The notes under the pieces were generated by a model, which worked only from the letters and a program-made list of their open reading frames with translations, ran no database searches and was not told the origin of the DNA. Position numbers and translations under genes: made by a program. From positions 3,720,001 through 3,784,000 of the forward strand of contig NZ_CP015418.1 of NCBI RefSeq assembly GCF_001633165.1: a stretch of DNA of 64,000 nt. The letters run 5' to 3'. Of the stretch, positions 18,659-28,114 are shown one piece after another (position 1 is the stretch's first letter; every line of letters starts with the position of its first letter). This stretch comes from Rhodovulum sulfidophilum DSM 1374. Its GTDB lineage: Bacteria; Pseudomonadota; Alphaproteobacteria; Rhodobacterales; Rhodobacteraceae.

Positions 18659-19522
18659 ATGCCCGTTTGCCTGCCCTCTGCGTCTGTCCGGCGTCCCGCC
18701 ACCACCCTCCGCCCTGGCGCGCGCGTGGCCGGGCATTTCGGCGAATTCCTGCAGGGGCGGCTCGGGGTCGACGGGCCGCTTGCCCTGGTGACCGTGCCCT
18801 GCCCGGCGCTGGAACTGCGCGCGGTCCGGTATCCCGGGCGCATGCCGGGGCTCTGGCAGGGCAAGCGCCCGGTCCTGAGCCGCGCGCAATTCATGACGCT
18901 TGCCGCCCGTCTCGGGACCCGGCCGGGGCGGATGCGCCTTCACGCGGGCATGCCGCCCGGCGGCGGGGCCGGAGCCTCGACCGCGGCGCTGCTGGCGGCG
19001 ATCCGCTGTCTCGCCCGGCATGCGCTTTCGGCCGAGGAGGAAGCCGCGCTCTGCCTCGCGCTGGAAGGCGCGACCGATCCGCTGATGCATCCCGCGCCCG
19101 GCCGCCTGCTTTGGGCGCCGCGCGCGGCACGGGTGTTGGACAGACTGCCGCCGGAGCCCGCTTTCGAGGTGGTGGGCGGGTTCTGCGGCAAGGGGCAGCG
19201 GACCGATCCGGCCGATACCGCTTTCGCCGACATCTCGGATCTGGTCGAGGCCTGGCGGAGCCCGCCCGATCCGGCCGGGCGGGCGCGGCTTGCCACCGAA
19301 AGCGCCCGCCGCTGCCACGCCCTGCGCGGCGGTCCCGACCCCGCTCCGCTGCTTGAACTGGGCCGTAACCTCGGCGCGCTGGGGCTAGTGGCCGCCCATA
19401 CCGGTGCCGCGCAGGGGCTGCTTTTCGCACCGGGAACGGCCCCGGCCGGGACCGAGGCGGCGCTGCGTGCGGCAGGTCTCGGGCAGGTGCTGCGGTTCCG
19501 CACCGGCGGAGGCGGGCGATGA
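18659..19522 (+). CDS. bluE: GHMP kinase, probable L-threonine kinase for cobalamin synthesis (PduX/BluE-like)
   Basis: A 287-residue GHMP-family kinase. The N-terminal GHFGEFLQGRL (25-35) corresponds to the GxxGExxQG block of PduX-type threonine kinases. The glycine/serine ATP loop is PPGGGAGASTAALLA from residue 99. PduX makes L-threonine phosphate, the precursor of the aminopropanol arm of cobalamin. The gene overlaps cobD by 4 bases and is followed by cobC, the decarboxylase that would use its product; R. capsulatus has bluE, bluD and bluC together. ATG 18659 is the first in-frame start but the true start could be slightly downstream. Function is inferred from motif and context. Confidence 0.8.
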   Translation: MPVCLPSASVRRPATTLRPGARVAGHFGEFLQGRLGVDGPLALVTVPCPALELRAVRYPGRMPGLWQGKRPVLSRAQFMTLAARLGTRPGRMRLHAGMPPGGGAGASTAALLAAIRCLARHALSAEEEAALCLALEGATDPLMHPAPGRLLWAPRAARVLDRLPPEPAFEVVGGFCGKGQRTDPADTAFADISDLVEAWRSPPDPAGRARLATESARRCHALRGGPDPAPLLELGRNLGALGLVAAHTGAAQGLLFAPGTAPAGTEAALRAAGLGQVLRFRTGGGGR

Positions 19523-20466
19523 GCGCGGCGGCGATGCTGGTGGCGCTGGCCATCGAGGGGGGGGCCGGCTGGCCCGACCGGCTTCATGCCCGGATTGGCC
19601 ATCCCGTGACCTGGATCGGGGCGCTGATCGCGGCACTCGAGGCGCGGCTGAACCGCCCCGGCGACGCGCCCGCGACCCGCAGGCGGCTGGGCGCCCTTGC
19701 GGTCGCGGTGACGCTGGCGGCGGCGGTCCTGCCGGCCTGGGCGCTGGTGTCGATCCTGCCCGGCGGCTGGGTGGGCACGGTGCTGACCGGGATCCTGGCC
19801 GCGCCGCTGGTGGCCTCGCGCAGCCTTTTCGACCATGTGGCCCGGGTCGCGAAGCCGCTGGCGGCGGGCGATCTTGCGGGCGCGCGCGAGGCGGTTTCGA
19901 TGATCGTCGGCCGCGATCCGGCGCGGCTTGACCAGGCCGGGCTGGCCCGAGCGGCGCTTGAGAGCCTGGCCGAGAACGCCTCGGACGGGATCGTGGCGCC
20001 GGTCTTCTGGGGCGTCCTGCTGGGGCTGCCGGGGATCGCGGGCTACAAGGCGGTGAACACGCTCGACAGCATGATCGGGCATCGCAACGATCGCTACGAG
20101 GATTTCGGCCGGGTCGCGGCGCGGCTGGACGATCTGGTCAATCTGCTGCCCGCGCGGCTGACCGGTGCTCTGTTCTGCCTCGTGGCCGGGCATCCGGCCC
20201 GGGCGGCGCGGACAATGATGCGGGATGCCGGGGCGCACCGTTCGCCCAATGCCGGCTGGCCCGAGGCGGCGATGGCGGGCGGGCTCGGCCTGCGGCTCTC
20301 GGGGCCGCGGATCTATGGCGATCGGGTCAGCGACGAACCCTGGCTGAACGCGGGCGCGCCCGACCCGGCGCCGGGCGATCTGTGGCGGGGGCTCTGGTTG
20401 TATGTCAGGGCGATGGCGGGGCTGGCACTGGGACTGGCGGCGCTGGTCTGGATCTTCGGAGGATAA
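19519..20466 (+). CDS. cobD: Adenosylcobinamide-phosphate synthase (CobD/CbiB)
   Basis: The membrane enzyme that attaches (R)-1-amino-2-propanol phosphate to adenosylcobyric acid. The 315-residue product shows the family blocks HPVTWIGALIAALE, AREAVSMIVGRD, ALESLAENASDGIVAPVFWGVLLGLPG, KAVNTLDSMIGHRNDRYEDFGRVAARLDDLVNLLPARLT and RSPNAGWPEAAMAGGLGLRLSGPRIY, plus several hydrophobic helices. This is the CbiB/CobD (Pseudomonas naming) synthase, not the Salmonella CobD decarboxylase. It overlaps the kinase gene by ATGA and is followed 3 bp later by cobC, so the three form one coupled operon. Confidence 0.95.
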   Translation: MSAAAMLVALAIEGGAGWPDRLHARIGHPVTWIGALIAALEARLNRPGDAPATRRRLGALAVAVTLAAAVLPAWALVSILPGGWVGTVLTGILAAPLVASRSLFDHVARVAKPLAAGDLAGAREAVSMIVGRDPARLDQAGLARAALESLAENASDGIVAPVFWGVLLGLPGIAGYKAVNTLDSMIGHRNDRYEDFGRVAARLDDLVNLLPARLTGALFCLVAGHPARAARTMMRDAGAHRSPNAGWPEAAMAGGLGLRLSGPRIYGDRVSDEPWLNAGAPDPAPGDLWRGLWLYVRAMAGLALGLAALVWIFGG

Positions 20467-20469
20467 CGC

Positions 20470-21450
20470 ATGGCGGACGGACAAGATCGCGGGCGCGATC
20501 ATGGGGGCGATCTTTCCGGAGCGATGGCCAGCTTCGGCGGCACAGCCGACGACTGGATCGATCTCTCGACCGGCATCAACCGGGTGCCCTATCCCGCGCC
20601 GCCCGCCTCGGCTGCGGCGCTTTGCGACCTGCCGGGCCGGGCCGCGATCGACCGGCTGAGCGCCGCGGCGCAAGGCGCCTATGGGACGGACTGGCCCTTG
20701 CTGCCGCTGGCAGGGGCGCAGGCGGCGATCCAGCTTCTGCCGGTCGTGGCACCCGAGGGCGCGGTGCGGGTGCTGGGGCCGACCTATAACGAATATGCAG
20801 GCGCTTTCGAGGCGGTGGACCGCAAGGTCGAGACCGTTGTCGCGGCCGAGGCGCTGGCGGGGGCGGGGCTGGCGGTGATCGTCAATCCGAACAATCCCGA
20901 CGGGCGGCGCCTCGCGCCGGAGGCACTGCGTGCCATTGCCGCCACGGTGGGCGTGCTGGTCGTCGACGAGAGCTTTGCCGACCCGCATCCGGAGCTGTCT
21001 CTGCTGCCGGGCGGCTGCCTGGAAAACGTGCTGGTACTGCGTTCCTTCGGCAAGTTCTACGGTCTTGCGGGGCTCCGGCTCGGCTTTGTGCTGGGGCCGG
21101 AGGCGCTGCTCGGGCCGTTGGCGGGGCGGGCCGGGCCTTGGGCGGTCTCGGGACCGGCGCTCGAGGCGGGCGCGCTGGCGCTGGCCGATGCGGGCTGGCG
21201 GGCAGACAGCCGGGCGCGTCTGAGTGCCGAGACGGCCCGTGCCGACGCGCTGGCCGAAGCGGCGGGCTGGCGACCGCTGGGCGGAACGGCGCTGTTCCGG
21301 CTCTATGAGACGGAGGATGCGGCCGAGGCGCAGGCCCGGCTGGCCCGGTCCTGGATCTGGTCGCGGATCTTTCCCTATTCCGCGGGCTGGCTGCGCCTTG
21401 GGCTGCCGGGATCAGAAGCCGAATGGGACAGGCTCGAAGAGGCTCTCTAG
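20470..21450 (+). CDS. cobC: Threonine-phosphate decarboxylase (CobC)
   Basis: A fold-type I PLP enzyme that decarboxylates L-threonine-O-3-phosphate to (R)-1-amino-2-propanol phosphate for the cobalamin nucleotide loop. The 326-residue product shows DLSTGINRVPYP near residue 31, NPNNPDG (139-145), D166 in VVDESF, and the PLP lysine K195 in RSFGKFYGLAGLRLGF. The related histidinol-phosphate aminotransferase is excluded mainly by operon context and the DLSTGIN block. Start ATG 20470 lies 3 bp after cobD. It supplies the substrate for the cobD product. Confidence 0.93.
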   Translation: MADGQDRGRDHGGDLSGAMASFGGTADDWIDLSTGINRVPYPAPPASAAALCDLPGRAAIDRLSAAAQGAYGTDWPLLPLAGAQAAIQLLPVVAPEGAVRVLGPTYNEYAGAFEAVDRKVETVVAAEALAGAGLAVIVNPNNPDGRRLAPEALRAIAATVGVLVVDESFADPHPELSLLPGGCLENVLVLRSFGKFYGLAGLRLGFVLGPEALLGPLAGRAGPWAVSGPALEAGALALADAGWRADSRARLSAETARADALAEAAGWRPLGGTALFRLYETEDAAEAQARLARSWIWSRIFPYSAGWLRLGLPGSEAEWDRLEEAL

Positions 21451-21847
21451 CCGTCGAAATCCCCGAAGGGCGTTCAGGCTGCATTCGGCAAACGCGCGCC
21501 TGAGCCCCACGTGGATGACCGCCCCGCATCGGAATGCCCGCATTGCCACCGGTCAAAGCACCACGGAGGCGAAGAAGGCCTTCGGCCTGTCCGTCCGCAC
21601 GCGAGCCAAGTGGCCGGCACGTTTCCGCAAAGGCGGCCATGCGGCGCTTCGGCACCGCAGGTGGTTAGCGCGCGCCTGCCGCTGCGCGCCTGGAATGAAC
21701 GAGCGGAAACCGCCCGGGTTGCTCATCTGGATGCTTCGACAGCCATGCGCATGACAAGCGCCTGATGGGAGCAGTTGTTGTCGCAGGCGATCCGGTCACC
21801 GGGGAGGCGCATCGCAGGACCAAAGAGCGGACCTGAGGATTGATCCG

Positions 21848-21862
21848 TCAGGAGACCTGGCC
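21848..21862 (+). promoter_or_regulatory. B12-box-like sequence, possible cobalamin riboswitch remnant
   Basis: GTCAGGAGACCTGGC resembles the conserved B12 box of cobalamin riboswitches (AGYCAGGAgACCtGCC). It lies 400 bases after cobC and no plus-strand gene follows for 1.2 kb. I could not identify the other conserved core elements upstream, so a working riboswitch is not supported; a decayed copy or chance match is more likely. Confidence 0.2.
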
Positions 21863-21892
21863 GGCGTTCTGACGATGCCCCTGCAGGGCGAT

Positions 21893-21915
21893 AAACCGCA
21901 GGGACCCTGCGGTTT
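21893..21915 (-). terminator. Hairpin downstream of tRNA-Met
   Basis: Perfect 10-bp inverted repeat (21893-21902 with 21906-21915) with a 3-base loop, starting 19 bases past the CCA end of the minus-strand tRNA. Read on the minus strand the 3' arm ends GCGGTTTAT, giving a short U tail. It is a probable intrinsic terminator for the tRNA transcript. Confidence 0.5.
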
Positions 21916-21934
21916 GGAAACCATGATTTTGGAT

Positions 21935-22011
21935 TGGTAGCGGAGGAGGGACTTGAACCCCCGACACAAGGATTATGATTCCTCTGCTCTAACCAACTGA
22001 GCTACTCCGCC
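21935..22011 (-). tRNA. tRNA-Met (CAT anticodon)
   Basis: Read on the minus strand this is a 77-base cloverleaf with an encoded CCA end. It has acceptor GGCGGAG, D-arm GCTCAGTTGGTTAGAGC, anticodon stem GAGGA/TCCTT with loop ATCATAA, and T-arm CGGGGGTTCAAGTCCCT. The anticodon is CAT. The overall sequence resembles the alphaproteobacterial elongator tRNA-Met; the lysidine-modified tRNA-Ile2 also has CAT and cannot be excluded rigorously. The first acceptor pair is G-U. It is not the initiator, which would have a different D-arm and anticodon stem. Confidence 0.9.
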
Positions 22012-22024
22012 AAGAGTGCGCGCT

Positions 22025-22052
22025 GAGTAAGGGAGGTGGCCGGGGGCGTCAA
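22025..22052 (-). promoter_or_regulatory. Probable promoter of tRNA-Met
   Basis: On the minus strand TTGACG (22052-22047) and TTACTC (22030-22025) are separated by 16 bases and lie 14 bases before the tRNA 5' end. The strong -35 with a weaker -10 is common for stable-RNA promoters in this group. Confidence 0.5.
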
Positions 22053-23062
22053 GAGCAAATTCGGCGGGAAAACGGGCCGCGAGGCGCGTCATTCCGGCAG
22101 GGCCGATACCAGCGGCGCCAGCGTTGCTGCGGCCTGCCCCGACTCAGTCGGACACCCCGAATGACAGCTCTTCCAATCCGGGGGCCCCCGATGCCGTAAC
22201 CGCCTCGCAGCGGCATCGATGTGCCAGGCCGGCTCTGCGAAGCCCCACAGAGAAAGACGGTCATGCCGCAGCTATTACAGCCGGGCGCGACGGCCAGAAC
22301 GACGGGGCCCGCGCCGACCGCATGACCATCGTCGCAGCAGCTGCCAGGCCCCGGCACAGATGCTTCGGGCCGGGCATGCATGTGGCGCGGCCCGCCCGGA
22401 GGCTCGCTTTCGAGCTGATCGCCGCTGACGAAACGCGCCGCGATCCGCCAGGTCTCGACAGGCCCAATGCCCGCACGCCGTCGTCACCTCCGCGAGCCAG
22501 GCGGCGGCGGTCGGTCGAAACCTGCGAGAGAGTCGCACCTGCACCGCCCGGATCAGTGACGCCGGAAACTGCGCAAACGCCCGCCGGAGGGATCGAGCGC
22601 CGCCGCGAAAGCCGCGACCTCGAGCAATGGCATTTCCGGACGATCCGGGAGCCCCGCCCGCAGGTCCATTCGGCCCGGGCCGCCTCTTCAGCGTGAAACG
22701 GCTTTCACATGTCACCCGCTCCCGTCGTCCAGCCCGGTGACGCGGTTGCCATGCGCATCGGTCTCGTCCCGGGGCAAGACCGGCGGCGCAACCGTCAGGC
22801 TCTGGCAGAGATCCGCGATGCGGTCGGGCCGGGGCGTCAGCCGCAAGAGGAGCGACCCCGCGCCCAACCGGACCCGAATCGCTGTGGTCCCTTCCGATGC
22901 CCCACCTCGAAACGCCCGTTCCTGCCGCGCGCCCCGGCTCGAGCTCCGGCCAACCGGCGAAGGGCCGCGGGCTTCCGCTAGGTCACGCAGCCCGGCGCTT
23001 CGGCATCTCGCCCCTGACGTGTAGGTTGGGTCAAACATGCACCGATGAGGGAGGATACCGAG
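22053..23062. other. About 1 kb without a recognisable gene
   Basis: Between the tRNA-Met promoter and the gamma-glutamyltransferase gene. Several frames stay open (for example 22124-22696 plus, 22275-22715 minus) but have arginine/proline/alanine-rich products of the kind produced by shadow frames in high-GC DNA, no start-site signals and no family motifs. I see no transposase motif, tRNA or repeat here. The last 20 bases carry the GGGAGGATA ribosome site of the next gene. Confidence 0.5.
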
Positions 23063-24853
23063 ATGCCGAACTGGCCGATTGCCCTGCTGCTGACCGCTTT
23101 TGCCAGCACAGCCGCCGCACAGGAGGCGGCCGATGCCGTCGCCCCCGAATCGGCGACATCCGCGGCCGAGGCCTTTGCCGGTCTTTCGCCCGAGGCCCGC
23201 GCCGCCTGGGACAACCGTGAGGCGGGCCGCCCGACCGAGGCCCGGGACTGGATGCTCGCCGCTGCCAACCCCTTGGCGGTCGAAGCGGGCGCGGAGATCC
23301 TCGCCCAGGGCGGCAGCGCGGCCGATGCCATGGTCGCGGTGCAGACCGTGCTGGGTCTGGTCGAGCCGCAATCCTCGGGGCTTGGCGGCGGCGCCTTCCT
23401 GCTGTGGTACGACGCCGAAACCGGCGAGTCGACCACGCTTGACGGGCGCGAGACCGCGCCTCTGGCGGCGACACCGCAGCTGTTCCAGACGCCCGAGGGC
23501 GAGCCCCTGGCCTTTTACGATGCGGTCGTGGGCGGGCGCTCGGTCGGGACGCCCGGCACGCCGATGCTGATGGAAGAGGCGCATCGGCGCTGGGGCCGGA
23601 TCGCCTGGCCCGACCTGTTCGACGCGGGCATCGGCCTGGCCGAGGGGGGCTTTCAGGTCTCGCCCCGGCTGGCAGAGCTGGTGGCCGGCGATGAGGACCG
23701 CCTGCGCCGCCACCCCGCGACCGAGGCCTATTTCTTCCCCGGCGGCGCCCCCGTCTCGGCGGGCACGGAGCTCGTCAACCCGGCCTATGCCGACACGCTG
23801 CGCCAGATCGCGCGCGACGGCAGCCGCGCCTTCTATACCGGCGCCATCGCCGAGGACATCGTCGCCGCCGTGCGCGGGGCCGAGGACAATCCGGGGCTTC
23901 TTTCGACCGTCGATCTGGCGCTTTACCGGGTGAAGGAACGCGCGCCGGTCTGTGCCCCCTATCGCGGGCACGAGATCTGCGGGATGGGGCCGCCTTCCTC
24001 GGGCGGGCTGACCGTGGGCCAGATCCTCGGCCTGCTGGCGCCCTACGATCTGGCGGGGCTCGGCCCCGAGGCGGCCGACAGCTGGCGGCTGATCGGCGAT
24101 GCCTCACGGCTGGCCTTCGCCGATCGCGGCCGCTACATGGCCGATTCCGATTTCGTGCCGGTGCCCGCAAAAGGGCTTCTAGACCCCGCCTATCTGGCCG
24201 GGCGCGCCAGGCTTCTGGAAGGCGACGACGCGCTGCCCGAGACCGCCCCCGGCAAGCCCGGCTGGGATCATGCGAGGCTTTGGGCCGATGACCGCTCGAT
24301 CGAGTTTCCCTCGACCTCGCATATCTCGATCGTCGACGCCCAGGGCAATGCGCTGTCGATGACCACGACCATCGAGAACGGCTTCGGCTCGCGGCTTTTC
24401 GTGCGCGGCTTTCTTCTGAACAATGAACTGACCGATTTCTCGTTCCGGACCCATGAGGACGGCCGGCCCATCGCCAACCGGGTCGAGCCCGGCAAGCGGC
24501 CGCGCTCGTCGATGGCGCCGACCATCGTTCTGACCGACGGCAAGCCCTCGCTGGTGATCGGCAGCCCGGGCGGCAGCCGGATCATCGGCTATGTCGCTCA
24601 GGCCATCGTGGCGCATCTGGACTGGGGAATGGACGTGCAGCAGGCCGTGGCGATGCCGCATCTTCTCAACCGCTTCGGCACCTACGATCTGGAAGCGGGC
24701 ACATCGGCCGAGGACCTGGCCGAACCGCTGGCCGCGCTCGGCTTCGAGGTCGGGACGCGCGAGCTGAATTCGGGGCTGCACGCGATCTCGGTCGGGGAGA
24801 CGCTGCAAGGCGGCGCCGACCCACGCCGCGAGGGCATCGCGCTGGGCCGCTGA
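23063..24853 (+). CDS. ggt: Gamma-glutamyltransferase
   Basis: A periplasmic N-terminal-nucleophile hydrolase that cleaves gamma-glutamyl bonds of glutathione and transfers or hydrolyses the glutamyl group. The 596-residue precursor has signal peptide MPNWPIALLLTAFASTAAAQ. The large-subunit blocks are ANPLAVEAGAEILAQGGSAADAMVAVQTVLGLVEPQSSGLGGGAFLLWYD and GPPSSGGLTVGQIL. Autocleavage and catalysis should occur at Thr418 in FPSTSHISIVDAQGNALSMTTTIE. The small subunit has NNELTDFS, RPRSSMAPTIVL and GSPGGSRII. ATG 23063 is preferred over ATG 23045 because GGGAGGATA lies before it. No operon partners are apparent. Confidence 0.95.
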   Translation: MPNWPIALLLTAFASTAAAQEAADAVAPESATSAAEAFAGLSPEARAAWDNREAGRPTEARDWMLAAANPLAVEAGAEILAQGGSAADAMVAVQTVLGLVEPQSSGLGGGAFLLWYDAETGESTTLDGRETAPLAATPQLFQTPEGEPLAFYDAVVGGRSVGTPGTPMLMEEAHRRWGRIAWPDLFDAGIGLAEGGFQVSPRLAELVAGDEDRLRRHPATEAYFFPGGAPVSAGTELVNPAYADTLRQIARDGSRAFYTGAIAEDIVAAVRGAEDNPGLLSTVDLALYRVKERAPVCAPYRGHEICGMGPPSSGGLTVGQILGLLAPYDLAGLGPEAADSWRLIGDASRLAFADRGRYMADSDFVPVPAKGLLDPAYLAGRARLLEGDDALPETAPGKPGWDHARLWADDRSIEFPSTSHISIVDAQGNALSMTTTIENGFGSRLFVRGFLLNNELTDFSFRTHEDGRPIANRVEPGKRPRSSMAPTIVLTDGKPSLVIGSPGGSRIIGYVAQAIVAHLDWGMDVQQAVAMPHLLNRFGTYDLEAGTSAEDLAEPLAALGFEVGTRELNSGLHAISVGETLQGGADPRREGIALGR

Positions 24854-25021
24854 GGAAGGCCCGAAGATTTCGCGGGCGGCCTATGGCGTCATCGCGACAG
24901 GCCGACCCGTCAGATCGCGCATGGTGCAAACGTCCCATGCGCGACCCGCCCTGCCCCGGGCCGCTGCCACGCCGCGCAGAGCGAAACGCAAAACCCTCTT
25001 TCCCTGCCCGACTGTGCCGCC

Positions 25022-25027
25022 TATAAT
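25022..25027 (+). promoter_or_regulatory. Perfect -10 box (TATAAT) of the leu leader
   Basis: TATAAT at 25022-25027 ends 7 bases before the ATG of the leucine leader peptide, placing the expected transcription start at or next to that ATG. The -35 region is weak (CTTTCC, 24998-25003, 18-base spacing). The arrangement implies a leaderless or nearly leaderless leader-peptide mRNA. Confidence 0.6.
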
Positions 25028-25034
25028 CCCGGCC

Positions 25035-25124
25035 ATGGAACGCCACGGACATATCACGCCTTTCGCCGCGCGGCCCGCGCGGATGCGGTCCCTCGGCCTT
25101 CTTCTTCTCCTTAGCCGCCTCTGA
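25035..25124 (+). CDS. leuL: Leucine-rich leader peptide of leuA (attenuator)
   Basis: A 29-codon reading frame, MERHGHITPF... ending in SLGLLLLLSRL, with six leucine codons in seven and a seventh just before the stop. Its stop codon (25122-25124) lies inside the 5' arm of the terminator hairpin at 25118-25154, and leuA follows. This is the classic layout of ribosome-mediated attenuation: when leucyl-tRNA is short, the ribosome stalls at the leucine run and terminator formation is changed. No ribosome binding site is present; the -10 box is so close that translation probably starts on a leaderless message, as reported for trpL of Sinorhizobium. Confidence 0.8.
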   Translation: MERHGHITPFAARPARMRSLGLLLLLSRL

Positions 25125-25162
25125 GCGTGCCGAGAAGGCGCGACCGCTCAGAGGGTATTTTT
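25118..25162 (+). terminator. leuA attenuator terminator
   Basis: CCTCTGAGCG (25118-25127) pairs perfectly with CGCTCAGAGG (25145-25154), followed by GTATTTTT. A smaller GCC/GGC hairpin can form in the 17-base loop. The leader-peptide stop codon is in the first arm. It is a Rho-independent terminator placed 52 bases before the leuA start codon, so readthrough should be controlled by the leader ribosome. Confidence 0.85.
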
Positions 25163-25205
25163 CGCGCCGCATTCCCCCAAGGCTAAAGAAAAGAGAGAAT
25201 CTGTC

Positions 25206-26765
25206 ATGAGCGAGAGTTCGCACCAGGACCGCGTCCTGATTTTCGATACCACCCTGCGCGACGGCGAACAAAGCCCCGGCGCCACCATGACCCATGACGA
25301 AAAGCTGGAAATCGCGGCGATGCTCGACGAGATGGGCGTCGACATCATCGAGGCGGGCTTTCCGATCGCCTCGGAAGGCGATTTCGAGGCGGTACGCGAC
25401 ATCGCGAAACTGTCGAAGAACGCGGTGATCTGCGGGCTGGCCCGCGCCCAGCTGCCCGATATCGACCGCGCCTGGGAGGCCGTCCAGCATGCGGCCCGGC
25501 CGCGCATCCACACCTTCATCGGCACATCGCCGCTGCATCGCGACATCACCGCGCTGACGCAGGACGAGATGGTCGAGCGGATCGAGGCGACCGTGGCCCA
25601 TGCCCGCAACCTCTGCGACGACGTGCAATGGTCGCCGATGGACGCGACCCGGACCGAGCGCGATTACCTCTGCCGCGTGGTCGAGACCGCGATCAGGGCG
25701 GGCGCCACCACCATCAACATCCCCGACACGGTGGGCTATACCGCGCCCCGCGAAAGCGCGAAGCTGATCGAGATGCTGCTGGAACGCGTGCCCGGCGCCG
25801 ACGAGATCGTCTTTGCCACGCACTGCCACAACGACCTGGGCATGGCGACGGCGAACGCGCTGGCGGCGGTCGAGGCGGGCGCCCGGCAGATCGAATGCAC
25901 CATCAACGGGCTCGGCGAACGCGCGGGCAACACCGCGCTGGAAGAGGTGGTGATGGCGCTGAAGGTGCGCAACGACATCATGCCCTTCCGGACCGGGATC
26001 GACACGACCAAGATCATGGGGCTGAGCCGCAAGGTCGCCACCGTCTCGGGCTTTCCGGTGCAGTTCAACAAGGCCATCGTCGGCAAGAACGCCTTCGCGC
26101 ATGAATCCGGCATCCACCAGGATGGCGTGCTGAAGAATGCCGAGACCTTCGAGATCATGCGCCCCGCCGATATCGGGCTGAACGCCACCAACCTGGTGAT
26201 GGGCAAGCATTCGGGCCGCGCCGCGCTGCGCTCGAAGATGAAGGAGCTGGGCTTCGATCTGGGCGACAATCAGTTGAAGGACGTCTTCGTGCGGTTCAAG
26301 GCGCTCGCCGACCGCAAGAAGGAGGTCTATGACGACGACCTGCTGGCGCTGATGCGCGACAGCGATCTGGACGCCGAGCATGACCGCATCCAGGTCAAGT
26401 TCCTGCGGGTGATCTGCGGCACCGAGGCGCCGCAATCGGCCGACCTGATCCTCTCGGTCGACGGGGTCGAGCACCGGGTGACGGCGCAGGGCGACGGGCC
26501 GGTCGACGCCACCTTTGCCGCGGTCAAGCAGCTGATCGAACATGACGCGCATCTGGAGCTTTACCAGGTGCATGCCGTCACCGGCGGGACCGACGCCCAG
26601 GCCACGGTCAGCGTCCGGCTGTCCGAGGACGGCAAGATCGCGACCGGCCAGGCCTCGGACACCGACACCGTCGTGGCCAGCGCCAAGGCCTATGTGAACG
26701 CCCTGAATCGGCTGATGGTCCGGCGCGAGAAGACCAAGCCCGAAGGGAACCTGGCCGCGATCTGA
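25206..26765 (+). CDS. leuA: 2-Isopropylmalate synthase
   Basis: The first committed enzyme of leucine synthesis, condensing acetyl-CoA with 2-oxoisovalerate. The 519-residue product has the DRE-TIM active site FDTTLRDGEQSPGATM near residue 14, the metal site FATHCHNDLGMATANALAAVEAGARQIECTINGLGERAGNTALEEV, and NAFAHESGIHQDGVLKN. The C-terminal regulatory LeuA dimer domain, where leucine feedback binds, covers roughly the last 130 residues (QVKFLRVICGTEAPQSADLILSVDGVEHRV onward). It is controlled by the attenuator directly upstream. The start ATG follows AAAGAGAGA. A hairpin follows the gene. Confidence 0.97.
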   Translation: MSESSHQDRVLIFDTTLRDGEQSPGATMTHDEKLEIAAMLDEMGVDIIEAGFPIASEGDFEAVRDIAKLSKNAVICGLARAQLPDIDRAWEAVQHAARPRIHTFIGTSPLHRDITALTQDEMVERIEATVAHARNLCDDVQWSPMDATRTERDYLCRVVETAIRAGATTINIPDTVGYTAPRESAKLIEMLLERVPGADEIVFATHCHNDLGMATANALAAVEAGARQIECTINGLGERAGNTALEEVVMALKVRNDIMPFRTGIDTTKIMGLSRKVATVSGFPVQFNKAIVGKNAFAHESGIHQDGVLKNAETFEIMRPADIGLNATNLVMGKHSGRAALRSKMKELGFDLGDNQLKDVFVRFKALADRKKEVYDDDLLALMRDSDLDAEHDRIQVKFLRVICGTEAPQSADLILSVDGVEHRVTAQGDGPVDATFAAVKQLIEHDAHLELYQVHAVTGGTDAQATVSVRLSEDGKIATGQASDTDTVVASAKAYVNALNRLMVRREKTKPEGNLAAI

Positions 26766-26777
26766 TCTGCGGCCCCG

Positions 26778-26815
26778 CTGTCGGGGCGGTTGGCCTATCG
26801 CCGCTGCCCCGACAG
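26778..26815 (+). terminator. Hairpin after leuA
   Basis: CTGTCGGGGC (26778-26787) pairs with GCCCCGACAG (26806-26815), and the inner CGG/CCG can extend the stem. It begins 13 bases after the leuA stop. The downstream sequence is GAAAATAT rather than a T run, so it is at best an imperfect intrinsic terminator. Confidence 0.4.
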
Positions 26816-26888
26816 GAAAATATCGGAAAAATGAAATTCGGAATCGAGCAGAACCGCGATGCGCCGGTGGCAAATGTTCGATTTGTGA

Positions 26889-28067
<1,179 letters not shown>

Positions 28068-28114
28068 GCCCGGCCTGACCCGGGCTGGCCGCGCGTGCCG
28101 CAAACGAGGCAGAC

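Larger units (their letters stand above)
21451..21934. other. Intergenic region between cobC and tRNA-Met
   Basis: No gene is supported in 484 bases. Open frames such as 21511-21765 have no recognisable protein. The region holds a B12-box-like sequence (21848-21862) and, at 21893-21915, a hairpin serving as probable terminator of the minus-strand tRNA. The base composition and broken frames suggest old insertion debris. Confidence 0.5.

Noticed and set aside
21935..22011. Reading the CAT tRNA as tRNA-Ile2
   Set aside because: Possible in principle, but the anticodon-loop context ATCATAA and the overall similarity to alphaproteobacterial elongator tRNA-Met favour Met.
22124..22715. Long overlapping open frames on both strands between tRNA-Met and ggt
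   Set aside because: Products are Arg/Pro/Ala-rich with no motif, start signal or plausible codon pattern; they are shadow frames of GC-rich DNA.
24666..26873. A 735-codon minus-strand frame opposite ggt and leuA
   Set aside because: Extends across two confirmed genes in the opposite direction; its sequence is a typical antisense shadow.
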